DNA from: Pontivivens nitratireducens
Lineage (GTDB): Bacteria > Pseudomonadota > Alphaproteobacteria > Rhodobacterales > Rhodobacteraceae
Direction: 5' to 3'
NCBI RefSeq assembly: GCF_014235845.1
Contig: NZ_JACJUQ010000008.1
Location: forward strand, 107,543 to 171,542
Length of the DNA stretch: 64,000 bases
The notes under the pieces were generated by a model, which searched no databases, was not told where the DNA came from, and was given only the letters and a program-made list of their open reading frames with translations. Position 1 is the stretch's first letter, and every line of letters starts with the position of its first letter. Shown here piece by piece: positions 25,959-35,136 of this stretch. The translations under genes were made by a program, and so were the position numbers.

Positions 25959-28915
25959 CGTCCGACCTCCTGCACCTGTGCCTCGTCGCCATCCTCCCAC
26001 TCCCCCAGACGTGAGAGGTGGTCATAGTCCGAGGCATAGGTGAGGTGCGAGGGTTGCTGCCGGGCGGGGTATCCGCGCGCCGCGCTCTCATAGCTCGCGA
26101 TCAGTTCCGCGAACCGTTGCCAGGCATCGCGCGTTCGGTCGTCAGTCTCATCCACCGGCTGAATCCTGGCACTGGCCCCCATGCCGATATATTCGAGGCG
26201 CGAAACCTCCGCCGGTTCGATATTCCTGAAGCCGCCGTCCCGTGCGATCTCCGCCTGAAGCGGCAGTTGCAGGGCGTATGTGCGAATCTGGTCCGGGCTG
26301 GGCGGGTTGCCGGACTTGTAGTCGTAGATCCGGAGCGTGCCGTCATGCGCGCGGTCGATCCTGTCCGCCTTGGCCGTCAGAACGAATGGCGGGGCGCCCA
26401 GGGTGCGCTGGCCCTCGACTTCGCGCGCCAGGGGGGTGGCATCGACCTGTCGGGCGATCTCACGCTCCACCAGAACCGGGGCCACGCGCATCAGGCGCGC
26501 GCGCCACAAAGCGCGGGTCGCGGGCCACGGAACCAGTTCGGCCAGCACGTCGGTCGCGGTTCGCGCGAACAGATCCAACGCCTCGGCCCCTTGGGCACCT
26601 TGCAATGCCGGAACGAACCGCTCCATGACCTTGTGCAGCACGGTTCCGCGTTCACGGTCGTCCGCCTCACGCCCCGGCAGATCCAGCGCCCGCAGGCCGA
26701 GGATATAGCGGGCATAGGTGGCATAGGGGTCACGGATCAGGGTCTCGACACCTGTCACCGGCAGTTTTCGCGGACGCGCGGCGACCGGCGGCGCGGGCAT
26801 CGGGCGCGGCGCGGGGGGCAGCGGCGCGGCAGGCGCCTCCACCGCGCGGGCGATGTCGAGATATACCTCACCACGGGCCTGCATCGCGTCCAGCGCTGCC
26901 CCGCCCTCCTCACCTAAGCCAGCGATCAGGTTGGTCAGGCGGATCATCCAGCGGCTTGCCACAGTGGGCGCACCGCCCGCACGCGCGGCGCGGCTGAGGA
27001 TCACCTGCGGCGCATTGATCGCGTTTTGAAAATCATGCGCGGCCAGCCCCGTGTCCCGCTCGGGCATGGGCAGGCCCAGATTGTCACGCATCTTGCGGCT
27101 GAGCCAAGGGTCAGGCGCGGGGCGTTCGGGCCAGACGCCCTCATTCAGACCACCGAGGATCGTGATATCGGCACGGGTCATCCGGGCCTCAAGCGCGCCA
27201 AGGATCAGAACTCCGGGATGCGGCAGGAACGCGGCACTTCGCACCTGCGCGGCAATCAGCTCATCCTCGACCAGACGCATCGTGTCGGTCAGCGTCAGCC
27301 CCGTCATCGCGTCGGCGGCAGCGTCCAGCCGATCCAGAAGGGCCGTTGTGGCGAGGCCGGTTTCCTCCTTCCAGATCTCCGGGTCGTCATCGTCCAGCCC
27401 GCGCGACAGACGGTCCGCGACACCGCGCAAAACCCTCAAGGCCAGCGCCGGCTCGACATCCTGCGTCAGCCTAGAAAGCGGAGTGAAACAATCCGCCAGC
27501 CACGCCCCCCACGCGGTCGCGCCATCGTCGTTTTGTCGGTCTGCCGCCCAGCCCGCAATGCGATCCCAGTCGGTTTGCGGTGTGGTGAGGACATCGCGCC
27601 CGGTCTGCAAGCCGATGACGCGGCGCAGATGCAGCCGCCGCGATTGCTTCGCACCGCCGACCAGCGGGTGCTTGAGCAAGGCGATCAGCGCGGCCGGGGC
27701 AGGAACGGTGCCGCCGATGTTCAGCAGCATCCGCAACAGGACACCCGGAGGTGTCAGATGCAGCGGTCGCCCCGCACTGTCATCGGGGATCAGGCGCCAG
27801 CGGTCCAGCGCGGCGGCCACCCGGCGCGACAGGTCGCGGTCCGGTGTGATGAGCGCGACAGTCTTGCCGTGCTCAACCGCATCGCGCATCGCGCAAGCGA
27901 TGGCGGCGGCTTCCTCACGCTCGGCCGGGGCCTCGATCAGGGTCAGGCCTTCTGTCGCCTCGGCCACTTCGACGTGTCGGGCTGGTGCCTCAGCCAGCCA
28001 GCTGTCCGTGACGGGGGCCGGGCGCAGGGCGAGCGAGACGAGCCGCCCCCGCGCCGTGCACCCGTGTGCAGCCGCCCAACTGGGCAAGTCCGCCATGTCC
28101 AGCCCCATTGCGTGACCAACCTGCGCAAGCCCGGCCTGCGGGTGGTCCGGGGTTAACGAGGGTTTGTCAGTCTTCTGCCACAGCATCGCAGGCAGATCGG
28201 GATCGTAACCCGGCAGGATCACCGCCCCCTGCGGCAGACCCGCGACCAGCCGCATCAACCGGCGCATCCAAGGCCGCGATCCGGTTGACCCGGCGAGGAT
28301 CAACGGATGATCCGGCGGCGAACGGGTCCACTCGGCCTCCAACGCGGCGACCTGGGCGATGCGCACCACCTCCGGATCCTGACGGCCCGGTTCGGTCTGT
28401 TCCAGCACATCCGGCCACAATGTCCACAGCAAGCGCATGAACCGCGCCGAAATCTGCCAATGTTTCGATACATCGTCGAGGTTCAACCCCTCCAGCCGAT
28501 CCGGCGCGACCCCCTCGGCCTGCAACGTGTCGAGCAGATCGAGCAGCCGGTCCGCCAGATCGAACACCGCAGCGCGTGGCGCCAGCCCCGGCTCCTGCGC
28601 GATCAGCCCGGCAATCAGCCTGGCGACGTGCACCTTGCGTCGCAGCGGGTCCACCGCCACGAAAAGGCCGGATTGCGTCAGCAGCGCCTCCGCCCCGTCG
28701 ATCCGGGGCATCATGCCCGCGAACCGCGCATCGCGCGCCATCCGATCCTGCAAAACCCGCTGCGCCCGGCGGGTATTGAGGCGGACCTCCACCCCGGCGC
28801 GGGCGAACGGGTCGAGTCCAGCCATCCGCATGTCCAATCCGTCCAGCAGCACCGCCGCGAAATCGGCTCCGACGGGAACGGTGAACACGCGCAAACTCTC
28901 GGTCGGATCGAACAT
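25955..28915 (-). CDS. addB: Double-strand break repair protein AddB
   Basis: A 986-residue alphaproteobacterial AddB: an inactivated helicase-like region with ADITILGGLNEGVWPERPAP near the middle, and a C-terminal RecB-like nuclease (DREVRGTVLHKVMERF-type segment, here ADDRERGTVLHKVMERF, and TLRIYDYKSGNPPSPDQIRT). The N-terminus (FTVPVGADFAAVLLDGL) is the typical start of this family, supporting ATG 28915. It overlaps addA downstream and the murU-like stop upstream by 1 bp. Confidence 0.94.
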   Translation of the reverse strand: MFDPTESLRVFTVPVGADFAAVLLDGLDMRMAGLDPFARAGVEVRLNTRRAQRVLQDRMARDARFAGMMPRIDGAEALLTQSGLFVAVDPLRRKVHVARLIAGLIAQEPGLAPRAAVFDLADRLLDLLDTLQAEGVAPDRLEGLNLDDVSKHWQISARFMRLLWTLWPDVLEQTEPGRQDPEVVRIAQVAALEAEWTRSPPDHPLILAGSTGSRPWMRRLMRLVAGLPQGAVILPGYDPDLPAMLWQKTDKPSLTPDHPQAGLAQVGHAMGLDMADLPSWAAAHGCTARGRLVSLALRPAPVTDSWLAEAPARHVEVAEATEGLTLIEAPAEREEAAAIACAMRDAVEHGKTVALITPDRDLSRRVAAALDRWRLIPDDSAGRPLHLTPPGVLLRMLLNIGGTVPAPAALIALLKHPLVGGAKQSRRLHLRRVIGLQTGRDVLTTPQTDWDRIAGWAADRQNDDGATAWGAWLADCFTPLSRLTQDVEPALALRVLRGVADRLSRGLDDDDPEIWKEETGLATTALLDRLDAAADAMTGLTLTDTMRLVEDELIAAQVRSAAFLPHPGVLILGALEARMTRADITILGGLNEGVWPERPAPDPWLSRKMRDNLGLPMPERDTGLAAHDFQNAINAPQVILSRAARAGGAPTVASRWMIRLTNLIAGLGEEGGAALDAMQARGEVYLDIARAVEAPAAPLPPAPRPMPAPPVAARPRKLPVTGVETLIRDPYATYARYILGLRALDLPGREADDRERGTVLHKVMERFVPALQGAQGAEALDLFARTATDVLAELVPWPATRALWRARLMRVAPVLVEREIARQVDATPLAREVEGQRTLGAPPFVLTAKADRIDRAHDGTLRIYDYKSGNPPSPDQIRTYALQLPLQAEIARDGGFRNIEPAEVSRLEYIGMGASARIQPVDETDDRTRDAWQRFAELIASYESAARGYPARQQPSHLTYASDYDHLSRLGEWEDGDEAQVQEVGR

Positions 28916-29619
28916 CAGTCCTCCCCCAGAAATACGGATTCGGCAGCCGTAAGTCCCTGCGGCGTGCCCACGTCGATCCATGGCCGATCGCAGACCGCAC
29001 CGAACAGCGTGCCTGCCGCGTTCATTTCATTCCACAGAACGTTCAGCGAGAATTTGCCCGGCTTCATCCGCGCCAGACGGTCGGTGCGCAGGATCTGCCA
29101 ACCGGAATAAACATAGGCCGCGTGCGGTGCATCCCCGCGCCGGATCAACTGCCCGTCTGCCATCATGTCGAAATCGCCCGTTCCCGAATAGGCCCTGCAC
29201 CGGGCGACCGGCACCATCAACAACAGTGCCTCCATCCCGTCGCGCCAGTTCCGGTCGAGAATGCCGAGCGGATCCGCGTCCCCTGCCCAAATGGCATCAG
29301 GATTGACGCTGAGAACGCGTTGGTCGAGATGGGGCAGCGCCGCCAGCATACCGCCCCCCGTCTCCAGAATCTCTGGCTCGTGCGATAGATGCAGCGAGGG
29401 GGCAGTGCGAGAGGCGAGCGCGCCCGCGATCTGATGCGCCTGATAGTGCGTATTGACCACCGCGCGCGCGATCCCCCCCGCGACCAGCCGGTCGAGCGCG
29501 TGATCCAGCAAGGTTTTCCCGCCGATTTTCAGCAGCGGCTTGGGCGTGTCGCGCGTCAACGCGCCCATGCGCGTTCCAAACCCGGCCGCGAAGACCATGG
29601 CCACGTCCGGCAAGCTCAT
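28915..29619 (-). CDS. murU: Nucleotidyltransferase, MurNAc-alpha-1-phosphate uridylyltransferase type
   Basis: A 234-residue sugar nucleotidyltransferase. VFAAGFGTRMGALTRDTPKP (residues 9-28) is the pyrophosphorylase signature, and VLSVNPDAIWAG holds the metal Asp. In Pseudomonas, MurU activates MurNAc-1-P with UTP in the peptidoglycan recycling bypass; the next gene encodes the matching kinase, which supports this role over a generic one. ATG 29619 overlaps the kinase stop. Confidence 0.82.
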   Translation of the reverse strand: MSLPDVAMVFAAGFGTRMGALTRDTPKPLLKIGGKTLLDHALDRLVAGGIARAVVNTHYQAHQIAGALASRTAPSLHLSHEPEILETGGGMLAALPHLDQRVLSVNPDAIWAGDADPLGILDRNWRDGMEALLLMVPVARCRAYSGTGDFDMMADGQLIRRGDAPHAAYVYSGWQILRTDRLARMKPGKFSLNVLWNEMNAAGTLFGAVCDRPWIDVGTPQGLTAAESVFLGED

Positions 29620-30602
29620 CGGGCGGCCCCGATGCGGGCCTGCACATCCGCATCGGGCGGCGGAACGTTGGCATCGACCCACGCGTGCAGATCAGCCAGC
29701 GCGGGATGACGCAGATCGCGTTGCAGATGTGCCCAGACGCGCGGCATCAGGTTCAGATAGCTCGGTTTGCCATCCCGCATCGACAGACGGGCGAAGATGC
29801 CCAGGATTTTGATGTTGCGCTGCGCCCCATAGGTTGCATAGGCCGCCGCGAAGGTATCGGGATCCGTCCCCGTCGCCTGCACGAACCGCGCGATCATCGC
29901 TGATCGCAGCGCCGGGCTGGTATCCCGGCGCGCGTCCTCCAGCAACGAGACCAGATCATAGGCCGGGTGCCCCGCGAGCGCATCCTGATAGTCCAGCAGA
30001 CCGACCCGCGCCGTGCCCTGCCGCTGAGGCAGCCAGATCAGGTTTTCGGCGTGAAAATCGCGCAGGACCACCACGTTCGCGTCCAGCCAGGGCGCGCAGG
30101 CGGCGTGGATCAGGGCGTCCAACTCGGCCTCATCCCCTGTTCCACCGGCACCGGGAATATACCACTGGGTCAGCAGCCGGGCCTCTCGACAACAGGTCGC
30201 CGCGTCATAGCGCGGCAGACTGTCCGGGGCCGGCGATGCCTGCAACTCGACCAGCATATCGACCGCCGCCGCGTAGAGCGTGACCTCATCCTGCTGCGCG
30301 ACGGCCCGCGCGAACAGATCGTCGCCGAGGTCTTCGAGCAGCAGGAAGCCGTTTTCGGGATCGGATGCAATAATCTCGGGCGCGCTGAAGCCACGATCAC
30401 GCAACAGTTGGGTCACCTGCACGAAAGGCGCGGTATCCTCACCCCTTTCACGCGGTGCATCCATCAGGACAGCGGCGCGTTCACCCTGCACCCGCAGATA
30501 GCGCCGGTTCGAGGCGTCGCCCGCCAATGGTTCGAGCCTCGCATCCCCCCACCCGATATCGGTCAAAAATCGCCGGATCAGCCTGTGGCGGTTGTTCGTC
30601 AT
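29616..30602 (-). CDS. amgK: Aminoglycoside phosphotransferase-fold kinase, AmgK-like anomeric sugar kinase
   Basis: A 328-residue APH-fold kinase. The N-lobe starts LEPLAGDASNRRYLRVQGE, the catalytic loop is VVLRDFHAENLIWLP (Asp and Asn present), and the metal Asp is in VGLLDYQDALAGHPAYDLVS. AmgK phosphorylates MurNAc and GlcNAc at the anomeric position ahead of MurU. The 4-bp overlap with murU and the tsaE neighbour match the conserved alphaproteobacterial arrangement. Antibiotic modification is unlikely in this setting. Confidence 0.82.
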   Translation of the reverse strand: MTNNRHRLIRRFLTDIGWGDARLEPLAGDASNRRYLRVQGERAAVLMDAPRERGEDTAPFVQVTQLLRDRGFSAPEIIASDPENGFLLLEDLGDDLFARAVAQQDEVTLYAAAVDMLVELQASPAPDSLPRYDAATCCREARLLTQWYIPGAGGTGDEAELDALIHAACAPWLDANVVVLRDFHAENLIWLPQRQGTARVGLLDYQDALAGHPAYDLVSLLEDARRDTSPALRSAMIARFVQATGTDPDTFAAAYATYGAQRNIKILGIFARLSMRDGKPSYLNLMPRVWAHLQRDLRHPALADLHAWVDANVPPPDADVQARIGAAR

Positions 30603-31069
30603 GACAGCCCCTCGGACATGCGTTTCCAGTCTCCTCCGACCAGTTGGACGACCGCCTCACGTCCCTCACCCGCCTGTGCCAGAGTGATGGCCATGTGGCG
30701 GGCCGGCGTCAGGCTTCCCAGACGTTCGGGCCATTCGATCAGGGTTATCGCGTCTTCCAGCGCGGTGTCGAGGCCAAGCTCCATCAGCTCCTCAGGCTCT
30801 CCCAATCGGTAGAGATCCATGTGCCAGATCGTCCTGTCGCCTGCGTCGTAGCCTTGCATCAGCGTATAGGTCGGTGAGGGGACCTCCTGCGCATCATGGG
30901 TCAACGCCCGGATGGCCGCGCGGGCGAAATGCGTCTTTCCCGCCCCGATCGGCCCGCCCAGCAGGATGCAATCGGCAGGTCCGAGCAGAGCCGCCACCCG
31001 CCGCGCGAACATGTCTGTCGCGGCAGGGGCAGGCAGATGAAAACGGAAGGAATGAGGAACGTCCGACAT
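30599..31069 (-). CDS. tsaE: tRNA threonylcarbamoyladenosine biosynthesis ATPase TsaE
   Basis: A 156-residue P-loop protein: LLGGPIGAGKTHFARAAIRA is Walker A, and EVPSPTYTLMQGYD and IWHMDLYRLGEPEELMELGL are family hallmarks. TsaE powers the TsaBDE complex that makes t6A37 in tRNAs decoding ANN. ATG 31069 is chosen over a GTG at 31075. It overlaps the amgK-like gene by 4 bp and lies 39 bp after the PAS gene. Confidence 0.93.
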   Translation of the reverse strand: MSDVPHSFRFHLPAPAATDMFARRVAALLGPADCILLGGPIGAGKTHFARAAIRALTHDAQEVPSPTYTLMQGYDAGDRTIWHMDLYRLGEPEELMELGLDTALEDAITLIEWPERLGSLTPARHMAITLAQAGEGREAVVQLVGGDWKRMSEGLS

Positions 31070-31108
31070 AGCCACGATCTAGCAGAGGAGCGGCCGGACA
31101 GGAACAGC

Positions 31109-33055
31109 CTAACTTGCGCCCGCACCCCTCGTCCGAACAGGCTGATCCGCATCCTGCACGTTCAGTGCATCGCAGGGGATACGCACGGTTATGGTGAAAC
31201 GGGCACCGTTTTCGACCGTCACCTCGCCCCGCACATCCGAAAGATAGCGCCGCAGCAGGGAAATCGGCAGCGTGCCGTCGATCATCGACTCATCATTCGC
31301 GCCCTCGCCGCTCAAAGTCAGCAATACGTCCTCGTTCTGGCGACTAAGCGTGAATGTAGCGCCCTGTCCCGGTGGCACGATATCCACGGCGGCAAGCAGC
31401 ATGTTGTAGCCGGCCCGGCGGATCAGGTCCTGTTGCGTGCACGGCAGATCGCCCGCGCCGCGATCCACCAGCGCGATGGAGATATCGGCAGGTTCGGTCA
31501 CGCTGCGGCCCTGCTCCAACGTCAGATCGACGGCCTCCCGCAATGTCTTCACCGCAGCCGCGCGTATGCTTTCGGCGGGCAGGAAGGACAGCAGGGTTCC
31601 GCCACCGGGGAGCGGGTTGAGTTCGAGCACGCTCAGCACGTTCCCGTTGCGGGTCAGAGGAACCGTGATCGGCGTCCGCTCCGTCTGGTTGAGACGACCG
31701 ACCACGTAGCTGAGCACCCGATCCCAGATCGGGGCGGGGCCGAAAGCCTGCCGACATTGGCGCAGAACCTCGTGAACCGCGCCCGCCGTGGACAGGTCCT
31801 CACGTTCGGAGCGCACGCCCGTCAGCTTGGAAAAACCCGTGCTGACAAATCCCGCCGCGCCGCTGATGTCGAAGATCAGATGCTCCCCCGGACGCGATTC
31901 CAAGGCGGCGGCACGCAAGGTCATCCCCTCACGGAACTGCTGCTCCAACGTCACGGCGGGAGTGATATCCTCCAACATGAAGGCGACCGCGCCCTGCGGA
32001 TGCGGGCGGCCGACCACGCGCAGCGTTCGGCCGGATGGTTGCACCCACAACTCCGCAAATTCCTGGGTGCCCCCATCGCGCCCCAACGAGATCAGCCGCT
32101 CGCTCCACTGCCGAAAATCCTTTTGGTCAGGCAGGGTACGTCTTTCGCGCAGGCGGTTGAGAAACCCGCTCAATGTCGGACGCCCGGCCAGCCAAGCGGG
32201 ATCGAGCCGCAGCAGATCGGCAAGCGCTGGGTTGAACAGCCCCAGTTCGCGATCACGGTCGAAAATCGCAAGTCCGATCGGTAGATGCGCAAAGGTTTCC
32301 GTCAACGTTTCGACAAATCGTCCCAACGCCGCCTCAGCCCGCATGATTCGCTCCGCGGCGAGGGCATATCCAAGGATGATCCCATCCTGCGAAGGGACCA
32401 GCGTGACGTCGAACCACAATGGCAGCGTTATGGTATCAGTCTGAATCGATATCCTGTGCTGTACCGGAACATCGCTCACCTTCAGCCGCTGCGCCTTCGC
32501 GGCGAGCAGCGCGGGCACCTCGGCCGGCATTCCCCTGCGTCGCATCGCGTCCGCGTTCGACCACAGGATTTCACCCTGCCCGTCCATGCGCCATTGCAGG
32601 TAGGGTGCATGTTCCAGCAAGTCCGATTGTCTTGCGGCCAGGTCGGCGGCAGCCACCGCAGCACCCTGTCTAGCCAGTGCGCGGCGTTCGTTCACAGAGG
32701 CATCTATCACGGAAACATAGGCCTGCGCCCCGCGCACGAAGCCCGAAATGTCCAGATACACATCGCCACCGCCGCCGCAGATCAGTTCGAAACCGACCCC
32801 GTCGGCAAGCAGGCGCGAAGTTGCCCGCAGCAGCTCAGCCTGCGATTCGGGGTGCATGTCGCGCGCATAGTCCTGCACCGTGACGACAGCGCCTCCCCCG
32901 ATCAGCCCGCGCCGCGTCAACCGATACAGCGTCTCACGCCCGGCCACAGCGACATCGGACGTATCGCTACGCACGAGGCGCCACACGATCAGGGCGAGAG
33001 CCAGAGATGCGGTCATAGCAGCGGCAAGAAAACCCAGACCGGGCGTGAACGGCAT
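31109..33055 (-). CDS. PAS-domain membrane signalling protein without a recognisable kinase core
   Basis: A 648-residue protein. One membrane helix spans about residues 7-26, followed by a PAS-like region around DLLEHAPYLQWRMDGQGEIL (near residue 150) and a second, PAS_7-like domain (LPIGLAIFDRDRELGLFNPA, near residue 255). The C-terminal half resembles a histidine kinase in layout, but I find no H-box and no N/G1 ATP-binding boxes; LLRRYLSDVRGEVTVENGAR is a faint HATPase-like tail. It may be a degenerate kinase or a partner protein. A CtrA-type box lies 46-60 bp before the start. The gene follows regB on the same strand. Confidence 0.75.
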   Translation of the reverse strand: MPFTPGLGFLAAAMTASLALALIVWRLVRSDTSDVAVAGRETLYRLTRRGLIGGGAVVTVQDYARDMHPESQAELLRATSRLLADGVGFELICGGGGDVYLDISGFVRGAQAYVSVIDASVNERRALARQGAAVAAADLAARQSDLLEHAPYLQWRMDGQGEILWSNADAMRRRGMPAEVPALLAAKAQRLKVSDVPVQHRISIQTDTITLPLWFDVTLVPSQDGIILGYALAAERIMRAEAALGRFVETLTETFAHLPIGLAIFDRDRELGLFNPALADLLRLDPAWLAGRPTLSGFLNRLRERRTLPDQKDFRQWSERLISLGRDGGTQEFAELWVQPSGRTLRVVGRPHPQGAVAFMLEDITPAVTLEQQFREGMTLRAAALESRPGEHLIFDISGAAGFVSTGFSKLTGVRSEREDLSTAGAVHEVLRQCRQAFGPAPIWDRVLSYVVGRLNQTERTPITVPLTRNGNVLSVLELNPLPGGGTLLSFLPAESIRAAAVKTLREAVDLTLEQGRSVTEPADISIALVDRGAGDLPCTQQDLIRRAGYNMLLAAVDIVPPGQGATFTLSRQNEDVLLTLSGEGANDESMIDGTLPISLLRRYLSDVRGEVTVENGARFTITVRIPCDALNVQDADQPVRTRGAGAS

Positions 33056-33100
33056 GAAACGGCTCCGATTGATACGAGCCGTCAGCTTGCGCGGTGAGCC

Positions 33101-33115
33101 TTAACGAAGCGTTAA
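33101..33115. promoter_or_regulatory. CtrA-type box before the PAS gene
   Basis: TTAACGAAGCGTTAA matches the CtrA full-site consensus TTAA-N7-TTAA exactly, and with its flanks forms a perfect 8-bp inverted repeat (CCTTAACG-AAG-CGTTAAGG, 33099-33117). It overlaps the regB stop codon and lies 46-60 bp upstream of the PAS gene start. Confidence 0.5.
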
Positions 33116-34542
33116 GGATGATCCGGATCGTTGCGGCTGTTCTGTCCCAGCGCCGCGCGTGAAGGGTCTGTCAGCGGTGCGATCATGTCGCGGGGCCACA
33201 CCACATCGACCAGCGCGCCCGGCGCGCGCGCGAAGGTCGCACTTCCAACCTCGGCCCGGCGGCGCCCCGGCTCCGTAGCGTTGGTGAAGGTCAGGACAGC
33301 GCCGGATCGCTCCAGCAAGGTCTTGGCGATGAACAAACCCAGGCCCATCCCCTCATATCCCGGGCGCAGGGGGTTGCGACGCCTTCGGCGGGCCAGAAAC
33401 GGATCGCCCAGCCGCCCGATGATGTCTTCGGGATAACCGGGCCCATCGTCACCAATCGCGATTCGCAACCGCTCCAGATCCCATGTCGCGTCGATCCAGA
33501 CCGTGGAATGCGCGAAATCCACCGCGTTCTGGATCAGGTTGCGCAGGCCGTGCACCACTTCTGGCGTGCGAACGGTTCCGGGTTGGCCGATGACGCGCGA
33601 TGTATCGGTCTGCCCGTCCAGCCGAACGATCACCTGCTTGCCGCGGTTCACATGCGGTTCTGCCGCCTCCTCGATCAAGGCTTCAAGCGGCACGTAATGC
33701 AGATGCAGGTCGTCCTTTCCGGCCCGGCCCATATCCGCCAGAATCACCCGACACCGGTCGGCCTGTTCGCGGATCAGATGCGCATCCTCGACCAGTTGCG
33801 GATCCGCATCCGGCAACAGGGCCAGATCCTCCGCCAGTTCCCCTGCCGCCAGCTTGATCGTGGCGAGAGGCGTGCCCAGTTCGTGCGCCGCCGCCGCCAC
33901 GACCCCCCCGAGGGAGGAAAGCCGCTGTTCGCGCGACAGGGCCATTTGCGTCGCCACCAATGCCTCGGACATTGCCGCATTGTCGCCTGTCACCTTGACC
34001 GCGTAGATTCCGAAGAACAGCGTGAAGATCGACATCGCGAGCCACATCCCGAAGATATAGATATCCGGCAGATCGAATGCCTGCACGCCCGCGACCGTCA
34101 GCGGTCTGTACCAGAACATCAAAAGCGAGGTGAGCGCGATCGCCACCCCGCCCAGAAACGTGGTTTGCCGCACCGGCAGAGCCGTAGCCGCAATCACCAC
34201 GGGTCCCACGATCAGAACCACGAACGGATTGGTCAAGCCGCCTGTCAGATGCAGCATCAGGGCAAGCTGGAACAGGTCGAACAACAGGATGCCGGCGATA
34301 TATTCCGCCGACAGCCGCTTGTTTTCCGGCAGAACGATCGCACCGCCCAGATTGACGGCGACCGACAGCAGCACCACCGCAAGGCACAGCGCCAGCGGCA
34401 GGTCGATGCCCAGCGCGAATTGCGCAAACAGAACGGCCATGAACTGCCCGCCGATCGCGGCCCATCGCAGGCCGAGCACCGTGCGCAGTCGCAGCCAGTC
34501 ATTGCCGGTCTGGGGTGTGTCGGGGAACAGCCAGTCTTTCAT
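33112..34542 (-). CDS. regB: Redox-sensing histidine kinase RegB/PrrB (ActS) family
   Basis: A 476-residue membrane kinase with about six helices. The fully conserved quinone-sensing heptapeptide GGLTNPF is present near residue 101. The H-box is AAAHELGTPLATIKLAAGEL, and the redox Cys lies just after it in QADRCRVILADMGRAGKDD (Cys265 equivalent of R. capsulatus). The ATP-binding boxes are GLRNLIQNAVDFA, DDGPGYP and GMGLGLFIAKTLLERSGA. It should control RegA in response to the ubiquinone pool and oxygen. senC and regA, its usual neighbours, are not here. Confidence 0.93.
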   Translation of the reverse strand: MKDWLFPDTPQTGNDWLRLRTVLGLRWAAIGGQFMAVLFAQFALGIDLPLALCLAVVLLSVAVNLGGAIVLPENKRLSAEYIAGILLFDLFQLALMLHLTGGLTNPFVVLIVGPVVIAATALPVRQTTFLGGVAIALTSLLMFWYRPLTVAGVQAFDLPDIYIFGMWLAMSIFTLFFGIYAVKVTGDNAAMSEALVATQMALSREQRLSSLGGVVAAAAHELGTPLATIKLAAGELAEDLALLPDADPQLVEDAHLIREQADRCRVILADMGRAGKDDLHLHYVPLEALIEEAAEPHVNRGKQVIVRLDGQTDTSRVIGQPGTVRTPEVVHGLRNLIQNAVDFAHSTVWIDATWDLERLRIAIGDDGPGYPEDIIGRLGDPFLARRRRRNPLRPGYEGMGLGLFIAKTLLERSGAVLTFTNATEPGRRRAEVGSATFARAPGALVDVVWPRDMIAPLTDPSRAALGQNSRNDPDHP

Positions 34543-34596
34543 CTGTGATGGCCGTCCGGGTGGGCAAGGGACATGTCAATCAACCTCGCGCGGGGT

Positions 34597-34995
34597 CTAC
34601 CGGACAGAGGCGAGGAACGCCGCCACCTCCGCCTGGCCGGTTTGCGTGCGATAGGACATGCGCGAACGGACGGAGTCGTCTCCGGTGAAATCCTGCAGGA
34701 ACGCGGTCGGGTTCGAAATAAACTCGGCCAGGTTCGCCTGCGTCCAGACCAGCCCGGCATCCCGCGCGGCGAGCGTTCCCGGACTGTAATTGTAGTCGGG
34801 TTGGTACCCCGCCGGCTGTCCAATGATACCATAGAGGTTGGGGCCCGTGCGACCACGGCCCGCGATGTTCCTGCCGTCAGGCGCGGTGACGACGTGACAG
34901 GACTTGCACTGATCGAACGCCGATACGTCCTGTGCCGAAACCGGTGCCGACAGCATCGTTGCTGCCATGACTGCGTAAAGCATGTTCGTCTTCAT
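34597..34995 (-). CDS. Periplasmic class I-type c-type cytochrome
   Basis: A 132-residue monoheme cytochrome c. The signal peptide ends MLSAPVSA before QDVSAFDQ; heme attachment is CKSCH (about residue 30); the conserved GRTGPNLYGIIG loop follows; and Met of SRMSYR near residue 113 is the likely sixth ligand. It resembles soluble c2/c552-type electron carriers. ATG 34995 has a TTGGAGGATACCCG ribosome site. It lies 54 bp upstream of regB on the same strand, so they may share a transcript. Confidence 0.88.
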   Translation of the reverse strand: MKTNMLYAVMAATMLSAPVSAQDVSAFDQCKSCHVVTAPDGRNIAGRGRTGPNLYGIIGQPAGYQPDYNYSPGTLAARDAGLVWTQANLAEFISNPTAFLQDFTGDDSVRSRMSYRTQTGQAEVAAFLASVR

Positions 34996-35136
34996 CGGGT
35001 ATCCTCCAAGCGGTACAGAGAACCTATATATATGTTTCACAAGGCTTTCATATAACCATTGCGCGAGCGGCGACGGCCCAAGCCGTCAGCAACCCCGAGG
35101 ATGCGACGTGTCAGAATAACAGGGAAACGGGTGGTG

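Noticed and set aside
35072..35087. GACGGC-CCAA-GCCGTC hairpin as a hemA terminator
   Set aside because: No T-run on the minus-strand side, so intrinsic termination is not supported.
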